Positions 11,985 to 22,499 of a stretch of 64,000 nucleotides of DNA are shown one piece after another; position 1 is the first letter of the stretch; each line of letters opens with the position of its first letter. The DNA is from Dastarcus helophoroides (taxonomy: Eukaryota; Arthropoda; Insecta; Coleoptera; Bothrideridae). A model generated the notes under the pieces. It was given only the letters and a program-made list of their open reading frames with translations, was not told the DNA's origin and did not search any database. The position numbers and the translations under genes are program-made. The stretch covers positions 20,137,629 through 20,201,628 of the forward strand of contig CM053327.1 of NCBI GenBank assembly GCA_028583605.1, written 5' to 3'.

Positions 11985-12942
11985 CACGGTCGACCAAAAA
12001 AAATGTCCATATTTTATTTTCTTGGCTAAAATGCTTTTATTAGTGGATCTTTTTAAATGAAATTTTTACTAAATATACAATAACGTACAAACTTATAGAC
12101 AATCAAGTCAAAAATGTCACAGCTGCAACAAATTTTTATACCGAGGATTTCAAAAATATTTGTCACCTTAGGTGTTTCGCAAAAACTAAAAAATTACATA
12201 AAATTAATTTAGTTGTGACCAGCTGTGTGTTGAAAAGCATTTTCTGAGAATAATATGTCTTTATTTTTTTTAAACTCTGAATTTTGCCAGATTTATGATA
12301 ATTATTTTGAAGTCTAGCACAATAACAAAATTGTACTCGAAGGAGCCATATTTTGGAACAGGGAACAGTGGCTTTAAAAATAATAATTAACGTACCTAAC
12401 TGGCAAATAATTGCTTTATTGTAGTTTTAAAATTGGTTTGAATATGTTAATTTTGTTATTAGAGAGCGAGAACCATAAAATTTTAATGGAAGTACTTTGA
12501 AGAAAAACAAATGGGGCTAGAAAAATTGTTAAAGATTTTCCCAACAAAAACTGCTGTATAAGGTTTGTATCTCGTCTGTTAAAAAAATTCAACAAAACCA
12601 TGGAGATTAGCGGAAAAGAAAAGAAGTGGACGATTAAAATATGTAAAAGTAGAAGAAAAAATCGAAATTGTAGGGCAAAGTGTGCGAAGCCCAGTTAATT
12701 TGCCAGGTTCTGGCAAAAATCCACGAATTATTGAAAAAGAGTTTGATATTATAAGATGGCCTGTTAGACGTTTTATTAAGTGTAGTCTGTAATTAAAAGC
12801 ATTTAAAAGGCTTCACGAAATTTCCAAAAAATGCTTCTATTGAGCATGGCTTCATTAAAATGGTCCTAAAACTGATTAGAATCGAGATATCTCAAAAAAT
12901 AAAAAAGAGTTACACTCAGAAAATATTACTTTTTCTAATATA

Positions 12943-13831
12943 CAGTGTTAGCCTGTAACTTGGAGTAAATTTAGTAAATCAAAGACAATTTTTTTTCTGA
13001 AATATGCTCGCACATGTTGATTAATATTTTAATTTGCGCTTTTTTTGATGTAGGGAAATTTTATAGAGAATGTTTCAAATATTTAGAATTCTTTCAGGAA
13101 GAGCTAATTCCTGATTTAGCTAATTTTGTTTCCTGATCCAGTCGAAGCTAATGTCCCCCAATAGAAACATCTGGTGTCAACAAGACGGTGCCCCTCCTCA
13201 TTTTGCAAGACCATGTCCGTGAGTATCTGGATGATGTATTTTCAGGCAGATGGATTTGTAGAAGAGGACCTTTTGAATGGCCATCCAGGCTCTCCGAACT
13301 TAACACCTATGGATTATTTCTTATGGGGGTATTTGAAGAGCAACATTTTTAAGACCAAACCTGCATATATTGAGGAGTTGAAAGTACGAATAAGACAGGA
13401 GTGTAGACTAATTTCCTCCGAAGTAATTAGAAATGTTCAAAACGAGTTTCAGTTTTATTTAGGGTATTATCAGTCAGTTAGTAAAGGAACAACTATTTTG
13501 AAAATTTATTGAAGAGAAAATTATTGAGTTGAATCAGATTCCTTGATTTTTCAAACTAGTTAAAATTTGTTATATATCTTTTGAATGACAAGAAATAAAA
13601 GATTGAAAATTGGTACGCATGTGTAACTTGAAATATTCTTTAAGAATGGTCAAAGAAAATAGGGTTAAAAAAAATTCTGATGATGTCATATTTTAACTTT
13701 GGGACATTTTGTATAAAATGTTCCTACATCAGAAAGAGCACAAATTAAAATATTAATTGACGTGTCTGAGCATATTTAAAAAAAACTGTCTTTGATTTAT
13801 TGATTTTATTCCAAGCTACACACTAACACTG
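12943..13831. mobile_element. nested mariner-superfamily element with about 115-bp inverted repeats
   Basis: The left end begins CAGTGTTAGCCTGTAACTTG. The right end is its inverted, diverged copy and finishes CTAACACTG at 13831. The inverted similarity runs about 115 bp inward on each side (12943-13060 against 13716-13831), including the shared words TTGATTTA, GAGCATAT and CCTACATC. Between the arms lies only the C-terminal part of a transposase, so this copy is internally deleted. A TA precedes the left end, but the right target duplication is not clean. Confidence 0.75.
13172..13512 (+). pseudogene. IS630/Tc1/mariner-type transposase, C-terminal fragment with frameshifts
   Basis: Translation from 13172 gives WCQQDGAPPHFARP, containing the second catalytic Asp motif. 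After a shift the next frame reads REYLDDVFSGRW. A further shift near 13287 gives the tail GSPNLTPMDYFLWGYLKSN, which holds the third catalytic Asp in the usual D-Y-F-L-W context. The end is a Glu/Arg-rich stretch and an LGYYQSV word. The N-terminal DNA-binding part is missing. It lies inside the long-TIR element at 12943-13831 in the forward direction. The family is clear from motifs; the exact clade is not. Confidence 0.82.
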
Positions 13832-14759
13832 GATAACTAAACTGCAATTATGCAAATTCTTAGTTTTTTTACGAAACACTCAATGTGACAAATATCTTCG
13901 AGACCCTCTGTATAAAAATTGATTGGAGCAGCAAGACTTTTGTTTTGGTTGCGTAAAAGCTTATACATCATTGTTTTGTTGGTGAGAATTTTTGTAAAAA
14001 ACAACCCACTAATAATAACATAAGTCAACCAAATATAGTGAAGCACAAAGTAAGATGTCTTGTCTTGCTCGTTAACTTCTGGTCTTGTTTTGCTAAGCAA
14101 GACAAGAAGTTGTTTAACTCCTTGTCTTGCTGTGTTGATTTTTGTCTTGCTAGCAAGAGTCTTGCTCTTTTTTGTTCTTGTTGCTTTGCTTACTTTGCGC
14201 ATGAGCAACAACAGAACAGATTCAGAATTGAGTGTGACACAATTAACATCACCTATAAAATATGTAAAGACAAAGCTAAATTTTAGAAGTGGATCGGGCG
14301 TAAAAAAATATTGTTTCAGAAATTATAGGAAATGACGATTAAAAATGTTGAACAAAATAGAATTATTTTGTTGCAAGCAGTAATACTCACTCTCACACAA
14401 TCTGCTTCAAATTCCATAAGTGAAAAAAGTGCCTTCAATAAAGTTGAAGATGGATGATGGAAGAAGTTGGTCAGATAGTAGATCAATCAAAACCCAAGGA
14501 CGTCTTTTATTAACATTTAACTAGACAGGAAGTTAATACTTATTTTAATATACCCAAGCAGAAAACAATACGGATATTCTTTACTGATGGTATAAACTTG
14601 AAAATTTGTATTCAATATTATGGTGAACGACACTACATCACTAGTTCAATGGCAAGAAATCTTGCTCCTTGCTAATTTCTTGCTCTTGCTAAGAAGGCTT
14701 TTTGTCTTGTCCTGCTCTTACTCATAAATTTATTGTATTGTTCTTGCAGCAAAAACAAG

Positions 14760-14835
14760 ACAAGAACACGAAAAAGCAAGACAAGAACAAGAAAAAGCAA
14801 GACAAGAACAAGAAAAAGCAAGACAAGAACAAGAA
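14760..14835 (+). repeat. 21-bp tandem repeat (acaagaacaagaaaaagcaag)n
   Basis: There are three full 21-bp units and a partial fourth, nearly identical to each other. They sit in a wider region (14045-14210 and 14650-14840) dense in CAAGA and TCTTG words on both strands. The region lies inside the composite element, close to its right end. Confidence 0.8.
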
Positions 14836-15119
14836 ATTCGTGAAACATTAACCACATGGAATGTGGACTTTTTTTTTTGGCCTACCGTGTAAAGTTGCTT
14901 AGAAAAATACCTGCATTATAATCAGCTTTGCAGGGCAGGCGCTCTTATACATAATGGCATTCTAAAAAAACTTCAACTTTATTCAGCTTTATTAATATAG
15001 ACAGATTTTAGTAAATAATTCTAATAACATTGAAACGTTTATTGTAAAATTTACCATCATTATTTAATTTTTAATATTTTCCTATATCGCTTTCTATGTT
15101 TCTATATAGTTGTTTTTTC

Positions 15120-15320
15120 TTTCTCTAAAATCTTCTGATAGCTTTCCGACGGAAAACTGAATGTAATCAGAAGCTTGGTTCGGCTGAGTATTATCGTGCA
15201 GTTTCGTAGACGGGCGAGAACGCGCATCTTGTCGATAGGCGACGGCAGCCTTTATAATTCGCATTAGGTGGCCATTACCTCGATACCCGGATCATCCGGC
15301 ATTATCGGTAAGCCCTGAGT
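15120..15320. promoter_or_regulatory. GC-richer block in intron 1, candidate conserved element
   Basis: About 200 bp clearly richer in G+C and CpG than the flanks (for example GACGGGCGAGAACGCGCATC near 15210). There are no terminal repeats and no coding frame. Homeodomain-like core words occur (TTTATAATTCGCATTAGG, ATTAATG-type). Its position in a developmental-gene intron makes an enhancer plausible, but there is no direct evidence. Confidence 0.3.
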
Positions 15321-15994
15321 TAATGAATCAGCTACCTTCCTCTCTTTATTTACCATGTGTTTACAAATTTGTCTGACAAATTTAAACATAATATGTAAAT
15401 TTTCTTATGATGATGAATTTAATATGATTTTAAATATTATATTATTAGATTATTGAACTTTTTTAAATTGTATGAATTTACATGTCTAATATACGACGGT
15501 GTCATTATGACACATTTAGTGTTCCCATTTGAATGCCATTATGGCCTTCCTAATAACACCCAGGGCCACTATGAATTTATAATAGGAAGCAACTTTTGAA
15601 GCAAAAAAATAATGATTTTTGGGAAGTAGGGAATAGACAACGTTTTGTGCAATGTCTTCAATATCAGAAACAGTCAGGTACCTAAGTCAGCAGTCCCTGG
15701 AAAATATGCCTCCCGTTTTGAGAGAAAAAATAATTGATCACCTTAATCGTTATGAGTTTACAAGTTTCTGCCTAATTTTTGACCTTTCATCTTACAATTG
15801 TGCCTTTTCTGGGGATTCCAATTTTTTTTTTACATGTTAAAAGTTTAATATTAAAATTTTGAAATTCTCGTTAGTTCGAATTTAATCTCAAAATATTTTT
15901 ATTAGCATATAAATTGCTATTCTAAAATTTAATAAAAATTTTTTTCATAGATTTCTAATTTAAAATTCCAGATCAAAATTTAAAAAATAAAGAA
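15321..15994. other. AT-rich intronic stretch
   Basis: No gene seen. A short repeated word (GTGTCATTATGAC, GCCATTATGGC, GCCACTATGAA) occurs at 15495-15575. A 62-codon frame at 15652-15840 has no recognisable domain. Confidence 0.45.
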
Positions 15995-17690
15995 TTTTAC
16001 ATCTTCAAAGTTTCCACCTTTATTAGATGAAAATAACAATATTGCTACTACTTCCAAGGAAAAGGCTGACATGCTAGCCTTAAGGTTTGCTACAAATTCC
16101 AACCTTGATTCTTGAAACCCAGAGCCTCCTATTCTTCCTAAGGTTGGCACTTCGATGCCAGAAGGATGTTTTCAGACAAAGCACAAGTATGAAGATTCTC
16201 CTCGAGCTCGACACCACGAAAGCTTCTGGCCTTGATGGTATCCCCGCTATTGTTCTTAAGAAGTGCGTCCCAGAGTTGACTTCTCTCCTAAGCAGTTCAC
16301 ACTCTCTTTCGACAAAGGTGTATTCCCTAACATCTGGAAATCTGTTAGGGTGCAACCTGACCCTAAAAAGGGAAAAAGGAATCTAGGCTAACAACTATCG
16401 CCCTATATCTTTGTTATCCGTTATATCTAAAGTGATGGAAAAGGTTATCAACATCGAGATTCTCAAATATCTGGAGGAGAATAGAATCATCTCGGACAGG
16501 CAATACGGTTTTAGACAACAACGCTCGACTGGCGATCTACTGGCATCTGTAACTCAGCTGTGGAAAAACATGGTGAGGCTAGTGATTGTGGCATTGGATA
16601 TCTCAAAGGCCTTTGACAGAATCTGGCACCGATCTTTTCTGGCCAAATTAACATCTTATAGTCTACCTCCAGGACTCTGTCAATTGATATCCAATTTCCT
16701 CGCTGACCGATCTCTTCAGGTCGTAGTCAATGGCATGTCATCCGAGACATTTGCGATTAATGCAGGGGTGCCTCAGGGGATCTGTCCTGCCTCCTACTCT
16801 GTTTCTCATAAACAATCTCATTCCAATCCTATATAGAGCTACGCAGATGATAGTAGTCTTGTGTCATCTTTTTTTCCCGAAAAACCATTATCCGTCGCTG
16901 CTTCAGATTGACTAAAGGAAACAGCAGATACAGATGATTATTCGGGATCTCGAAATCATTCTGGCATGAAGTAAGAAAAATTTAGTCAACTTCAATGCTT
17001 CAAAAACTCAAGCCGCGGTTTTCTCTAAGAAAGCATCAAGGAAATCCTCCCCGATGGGATCTAATCTGTCGTTCCTAGGAGTGAATGCGAGCGCTAACTT
17101 CTCTTGGGATGATCATGTGCGCACCATTGTCAAATTTGCCAAAAAGTACTTCACATCTCATCATACTATACAAAGCTCAAGTTAGGCCAACACTAGAATA
17201 CTGTTTTCATAATTGGAGTTCAGCCCCAAAGCACACTTTAGCTCTTTTGGATTCAATTCAAAGAGCGATTCGTTTAATTGATGACACCAGTTTGACCGAT
17301 TCTCTCGAAACACTAGAGCACGGGCGCATGCTTTATGACTTGTCTCTTTTCTACAAATACTTTCATGGAAGATGCTGCAGGAACTAATAGGATTGATTCC
17401 CTCAAGGGCAAGATTCTTGAGGCATACTAGACAGTCGGAGACAGCAAATTCCTGTGCGGTCCAGCTTGACACAGTGAGGACTTCCTTCTAAGGAGACTCT
17501 TTTTTCTATAGAACTTCCAAGTTATGCAACTTGTTACCGAAAGAAATTTTTCCCAAAAATCACAACCTATCCTTGTTTAAGAAGGCGGTTCATGGCCATC
17601 TATTCTTTTTTCCGCATCCTACTCGCATTGCTTTAAAGGCATAATGAGGTTACCCTTTGAAAGTGGATTAAACTTAAAAAAATTAAAACT
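15995..17690 (+). mobile_element. LINE copy 1: reverse transcriptase and C-terminus (broken)
   Basis: The 3' part of a non-LTR retrotransposon, probably Jockey/CR1-type. Visible RT motifs, across several frames, are VISKVMEKVINIEILKYL and GFRQQRST; ALDISKAFDRIWH (first catalytic Asp); NAGVPQG; and SYADDSS at about 16837-16857 (catalytic YADD). Next come SWDDHV, YKAQVRPTLEYCFHNWSS and the C-terminal SLFYKYFHGRCCRN. Frameshifts and stops break it at about 16250, 16390, 16800, 16900 and 17130. The 3' end is an A-rich tail near 17640-17690. There is no endonuclease domain, so it is 5'-truncated. A second copy lies inverted at 27120-28830, and their similarity starts at the same 5' point. Confidence 0.88.
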
Positions 17691-17844
17691 AAAACTAAAA
17701 AGTCAAAGCTCTGAAATATAAATCCTTATCGGTATTGAGGATAAAAGTAAAAAATGAAATTTGAATTACCTGATTTAAAACTTCAAAGAAATTCTTAGGA
17801 ATCCTTAGTATTAATTTAAAGAAGTAAAAATGTTTAGATACATA

Positions 17845-18944
17845 TGAGGGTGGTCCGATAAGTACTTAGCCTACAAAAGAAAAAAAAAATTTTTGGAAAA
17901 GTGGAGATTTATTCAACGCAGTCTCCTTTTAACTTGATACACTTGACCCAGCGATGCTCCAACTTCTTTAACCCGTCTGAAAAATACATTTTCTCGAGGT
18001 CTGCAAAGTAGGCCTCCGTGGTGGCAATGACCTCCTCATTCGACTCAAATTTCTGCCCGGCGAGTAAATTTGTCAAGTTTGGAAATAAATGTAAGTCGCA
18101 ATTTGGCAGTGGCGAGGGCGGAGGTGTGAGCCGGTGCGTTGTCATGGTGGAAGAGCACTTTTTTTTTCGACAAATGGGGTCGTTTTTTTTGCAGTTCGGC
18201 ATCGAATCGGCCCAATAATTCGGCATAGTACAGCCCTGTGATCGTTTTGCCCTTCTTCAGGTAGTTGATGTAGATCACATCTTGTGAATTCCAGAAAACA
18301 GTAGCCATCACCTTTCCGGCCGATAGAATAGTCTTCGCCTTCTTCGGAGCACGTTCATCGGGTGAAGTCCACTGTTTCGACTGTCCTTGGTCTCTGGCGT
18401 ATGCCAGTGGATCCACGTTGATGGTCACGAAACGACGCAGAAACTTCTTCGGATTGCGCTTAAACAGCGTCAAACACTGCTCTGAAGTGGTCTCACGGTT
18501 GCGCTTGTTGTCCGGAGTGAGCAAACGCGGCACCCATCTTTCACCCAGCTTTCTCATGCCCAAAATTTCATGCAGGATGACCCACGAGGTCTTTTGAGAT
18601 GCCTACTGTCTTAGCTATCTCGCGTACCTTTAATCGGCGGTCTGCCAATACGAGATCGCGGAGAAGGGTCACCGTACACAGCATTTCAAGCGCTTTTGGA
18701 TTTCGCTGCGTGATTTTCCCTTCCAAAAACAAGAATCAAATCACCGACCGGTATTGCCCTTTTTGCATTTTTCTAAAATCCGGACACGCTCGCTTCCACA
18801 CGCGGTGAAAACAACACTACGAGTCCGATTCGGCTGAAATTTCGAGAGTAGCCGTCTACGAAAATGTATTACACGATAGTAAATTTTTCTTGCGATAGTG
18901 GCGCTATCGGGCGGTAAGACTAAGTACTTATCGGACCGCCCTCG
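17845..18944 (-). mobile_element. mariner element, about 1.1 kb with both ends
   Basis: The ends are inverted repeats TGAGGGTGGTCCGATAAG (17845) and the complement of CGAGGGCGGTCCGATAAG (ending 18944), continuing through TACTTAG. They are flanked by TA on both sides (17843-17844, 18945-18946), the mariner target duplication. The 1100-bp length is close to a normal full mariner (about 1.3 kb), allowing an internal deletion. The transposase is on the minus strand. Confidence 0.93.
17909..18563 (-). pseudogene. mariner transposase (broken by frameshift and deletion)
   Basis: On the minus strand the frame from 18563 reads GMRKLGERWVPRLLTPDNKR, the conserved mariner linker before the catalytic domain. 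It continues to LKKGKTITGLYYAELL and HHDNAPAHTS (second catalytic Asp). The first catalytic segment is altered: TINVDPLAY stands where the family has a GDETW motif, suggesting a deletion. Near 18080 the frame shifts into one that reads LPNCDLHLFPNL (third catalytic Asp) and ends GLKKLEHRWVKCIKLKGDCVE with its stop before 17909. N-terminal helix-turn-helix sequence should lie in 18564-18850 but is degraded. It is not functional. Confidence 0.88.
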
Positions 18945-18946
18945 TA

Positions 18947-21900
18947 ATAAAATTAATTGTTCTAGGTCAAAATTCGGACAAATTTGGCAGTCTGAAGTTT
19001 GAAACCAAGTCGAAATATGAGTTTAAGCTTAATTTTGAGGAACATAAATAGTAATTGGAAGGCTAAAAAACATAAACATAAGAAATGCAAGTTTAATCTT
19101 GATGCAAAAAATGAAATAATTGAATTTTCAGTTTATACTCAACATTACAATATCAAAGTCGATGTGTGGAAAAAGTGAACAATATCTAGAAACAGTCCTA
19201 ATTCTTGGGAAAATAAAATAAAATCTGAATTTACAAACAAACAAAAAATTGTGGGAACAAAATTCTCATCTCATTCATTCTCAATTGATATTAAAATTAT
19301 GAAAAATAAAAATCAAAGTTCTAGATGAAATTTTAAATTTGAATCAAAATTTTAATTAAAAATAGATTGAAATTTTAAAAAAAATTCAATTTATAAAAAT
19401 ACATGGTGCATGATAATAAATAATTAAAATAGACAAATTAAATTCGAAATTTCGAAATCAAAACTAAATTTTCCGGGTGTAGGTAGTATGTAATGGTAAC
19501 AAATTTGAAAACAAACTTGTTTAACAAAAGGTTATTTCTTTATCTTATATTACAACTTTTCGACACCTTTTAAACCTTACGATAAAATAATTGTTTACAT
19601 TTTAAAAAGACCAGATTATTGGGACAAGATTTTCTTTGTTTAAAATAAATATTTTTGAAAGATGCTGCACAATGGTCCGTATCAACCTATAACATTTACC
19701 CTTTCGTAGAAAACTTCCCTGGCAGTGCAATTGTAGTATCACCCAGCGACGTGTGGCCATTAAATAAAAGGTCTCGGACCTATAAACTGCCCTGGAAATA
19801 CATCAGAAAGGACAATTTCGAAGTTTGTTAAAGTTCTAAAATTTCCATTTTCAATTTCTCTTTAACATTTTATCTAAACTCAAATTTAGTATTTTTCAAA
19901 AGCTTTTGATTTTTTTGAAAGTACTATAGTTTCTTTCGAAATTTCACGTTTCCAGATATTCTCTGTATCTATTTATTGGCTTTTTCTTTGCCATGTACTC
20001 CTTAATTCGGAATTTTCAGTAACCTTCTGTTAAGGATTGGCAATCTGTTATAGATTGCCCCAAGCAGCGATTGCGTTGGATCTTGGTTTGTCAATCGCTG
20101 TTTGTGACTTCAACACTCAAAGACACTTAAAACTGTCTTAAAATTTAAACGACGTAAAAACTAAATAACAAGATTATTTGATAGTTTTAACGTTTTGGTC
20201 AGTGTTATTCTCTGCTCGTCGTCCGAAAATTAATCCAAATTTCTTCTTCTATAATTTTGTGTATGCTGATAGAAATAATCCTGACAGTTTTTTCTGCTGC
20301 AACCTGCCATTCGTGCCCTTAAAAATAAGTTTTTCTGTGGGTTCACATCATGTGGCAAGTATTCACGATATTACATTAATTAATATAGATTTGATCAGAT
20401 TTACGTCTTTTGAAACTCAAAATCGACATTCAACATGATATACTACAAAAGTAATCGTGTAGGATTTCTTTGAATGTGTCGTTATAATAAATTGGGTTAC
20501 GCCCTTTTAGCGTTCGCCTGATCAGATACAAATTTAGTAACACGATATTTTTAGTCGGCTTTATGTCATCGGCTACCACAACAGAGACTTTAAACAAGGA
20601 TTTATTGGATTATGCAATTTATTGTAGTAAAAACACGTATCCTTTTCGGATTCACATGCATATGAAAAAGTGTCATATTTCACTCACTACCCGGAACACG
20701 GTTTCGTTCCAGATGATTTAGAGTTTATGATAAACATTTGTATCCACCCTAGAGGATTATTTCCAATCATTCTGAAATTATTTAGGGTCGTCGGGGGTTA
20801 ACGTAGAATTTTAGAAGCCAGATAGAACAAGATCACTCATTGTGGAAAGAAAAAGAATTGATAAATAAATATGTAAAAATATTCGATCACAAAAAATTGC
20901 AAATTCTTGAACTGATTTGCCATCGAGCAAGTTAACAAATTAAAACTCTTCATGATTTGCCAGACCGGACGAACTCTGGACTGAGTTGACCAATACGAAG
21001 GCCTTTCCCTGAGTAAAATGAGGGGGCTTGTGTTTAATGAGTACTTAAATCTAAAAATTTATTTTAACATTATTGTGATTAAAAATTTCAAACATTTCTT
21101 CCTTATTTTATTTTACCAAAATATTTTATTTTTAAATTTTGCTATCAATAAAGATTAACAATAATGCAGCTAGATGTTCAGCATTGTCCGGTATTTGTGT
21201 TTAATATAGACAAGTTTTGAAAAAGAATTGTCTTTGCCACAATTAACGGTCGATTTTGATAAGAAACCTTTTGAAATATATTGATTAAACTGTAATCTTA
21301 AAGATGATTGGTGACTCTTTTGGGCCTTTAGGATTCTCAGTAGCTTATTATTTGAGGAGGAAGTTTCTAACTCTTATTTAAAATTTTCCCCATTTTCTTT
21401 CGAGTTTTACCTAGAAATTATAATTTTTTTAATTCCAAATTGAAGAAAACAGTCCAAAACTTAGAGAAAAAAGTCAAGAGGTTTAGAAAAAATTCCAATT
21501 TTGAAGCCAGTCAAAACATCTAAAAAACCAACTGAATTCATTAATAATAATTTAATTGACATTTTTAACCCTTATAGTGTGGAATTCTTCAAATATTCAT
21601 AAGTATTAACCTCTATTAACGATTAATTCAACAACAGATATTAAACATTCTGCCATGTTTCTATAAAAAATGTGAAACCAGGTCCGGTCATAGCAAATAT
21701 TTATAGAAACATCGTAGAATTTTTAATATATGTTTTTGTATTTATCGTTAATAGAGCTTAAGAGTTTTTAAATAATAATTTCTCAAAATTATAACTCCAA
21801 TCACGAAATTTCACTTTTTTTTTCTAGAAATTTTAAATGTTCCCCCATAAAGTCGAATTATTAATTCTTGGTTTAAACGTAATATTTTCAATTTTTCAAG

Positions 21901-22263
21901 ATTAAGTTTGAGAAAAGTCGATATGTAGTAGAAATTAACGAGGCAAAATTTTGAAAAAAGGGAGTTACAATTTCTAGAAGCAGTGTAAATTTCTAATTTG
22001 AAATTATTTTAGATAAAAACCATAAAAATTGTAAGTGAATTTAAATTTTGGGAATAGTGTTAAAGTATCATAAAAAAGTTAAATCCTTTAAGAAATTCCT
22101 GAAAATTTCAAAGAAGAGATTTTGAACGAAATTCCGAGAAGAAATTTTGTAACTTTTTTCTAAGTTTTACTAAATTTTCACTTCCAGCTTGGTACTTTTA
22201 ATATTTTAAAATGGAAATAAAAGTCTACATCTCTGTAAAAAAAGGCATCAAAACGATTTAAAC
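18947..22263. other. intron 1 stretch, AT-rich, no gene
   Basis: Long parts (19000-19480, 19840-19990, 21400-22230) are degenerate A/T words like those in the hAT interior at 6350-8750. Two GC-richer patches, 19670-19810 and 20030-20110, have no coding frame. An 86-codon frame at 20178-20438 lacks any domain. Confidence 0.45.
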
Positions 22264-22499
22264 TTACACTTACAGCCTTTGGCGCGATTTTGTCAGGAGG
22301 CTCCCATCACGCGTTCAAAGTGGTGTTCCAGAAGTTTGTCACTATGAATGCATCGTTCCATTCCCGCACGATGTTTTACCTCGAGTCAGTCCTACAAGAT
22401 TCTAACGCATTCTTGTCCGAAGTGATAATTTTGCATTTAGACTGACATTTTTTCGCACGTGATTTGAACGGCGCGTGCCGGAAACATTGTAAGTGTAAA
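22264..22499. repeat. GC-richer 236-bp segment bounded by inverted TTACACTTACA
   Basis: TTACACTTACA at 22264-22274 is repeated inverted at 22489-22499, and the inner flanks also match loosely (TTTGGCGCG against TTTCCGGCACGCG). The enclosed sequence is distinctly richer in GC and CpG than its surroundings. It could be a small terminal-inverted-repeat element. No convincing target duplication was seen. Confidence 0.4.

Larger units (their letters stand above)
11985..14889. mobile_element. palindromic Tc1/mariner-type composite element
   Basis: The outer ends are inverted: CACGGTCGACCAAAAAAAA at 11985 and the complement of CACGGTAGGCCAAAAAAAAA ending at 14889, each flanked by TA (11983-11984, 14890-14891). 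The left arm (about 12000-12200) is also repeated inverted, with divergence, at about 13850-14045. Both carry a word like AATTTTTATACCGAGG and a downstream TTTGTCAC...GTGTTTCG. So the unit is a long-TIR fold-back with extra sequence between the inner and outer right ends. That extra part is full of CAAGA/TCTTG words. No intact transposase is visible. A second element (12943-13831) is nested inside. Confidence 0.7.

Noticed and set aside
13837..14211. 124-codon minus-strand frame
   Set aside because: It spans the inverted arm and CAAGA-rich part of the composite element; no transposase motif, so it is a by-product of repeats.
14672..14857. Leu/Val-repeat minus-strand frame
   Set aside because: It is the translation of the 21-bp tandem repeat.
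16080..16355. 91-codon minus-strand frame over LINE copy 1
   Set aside because: Shadow of the + strand reverse transcriptase.
18599..18808. 69-codon + strand frame in the mariner element
   Set aside because: Antisense to the degraded N-terminus of the minus-strand transposase.
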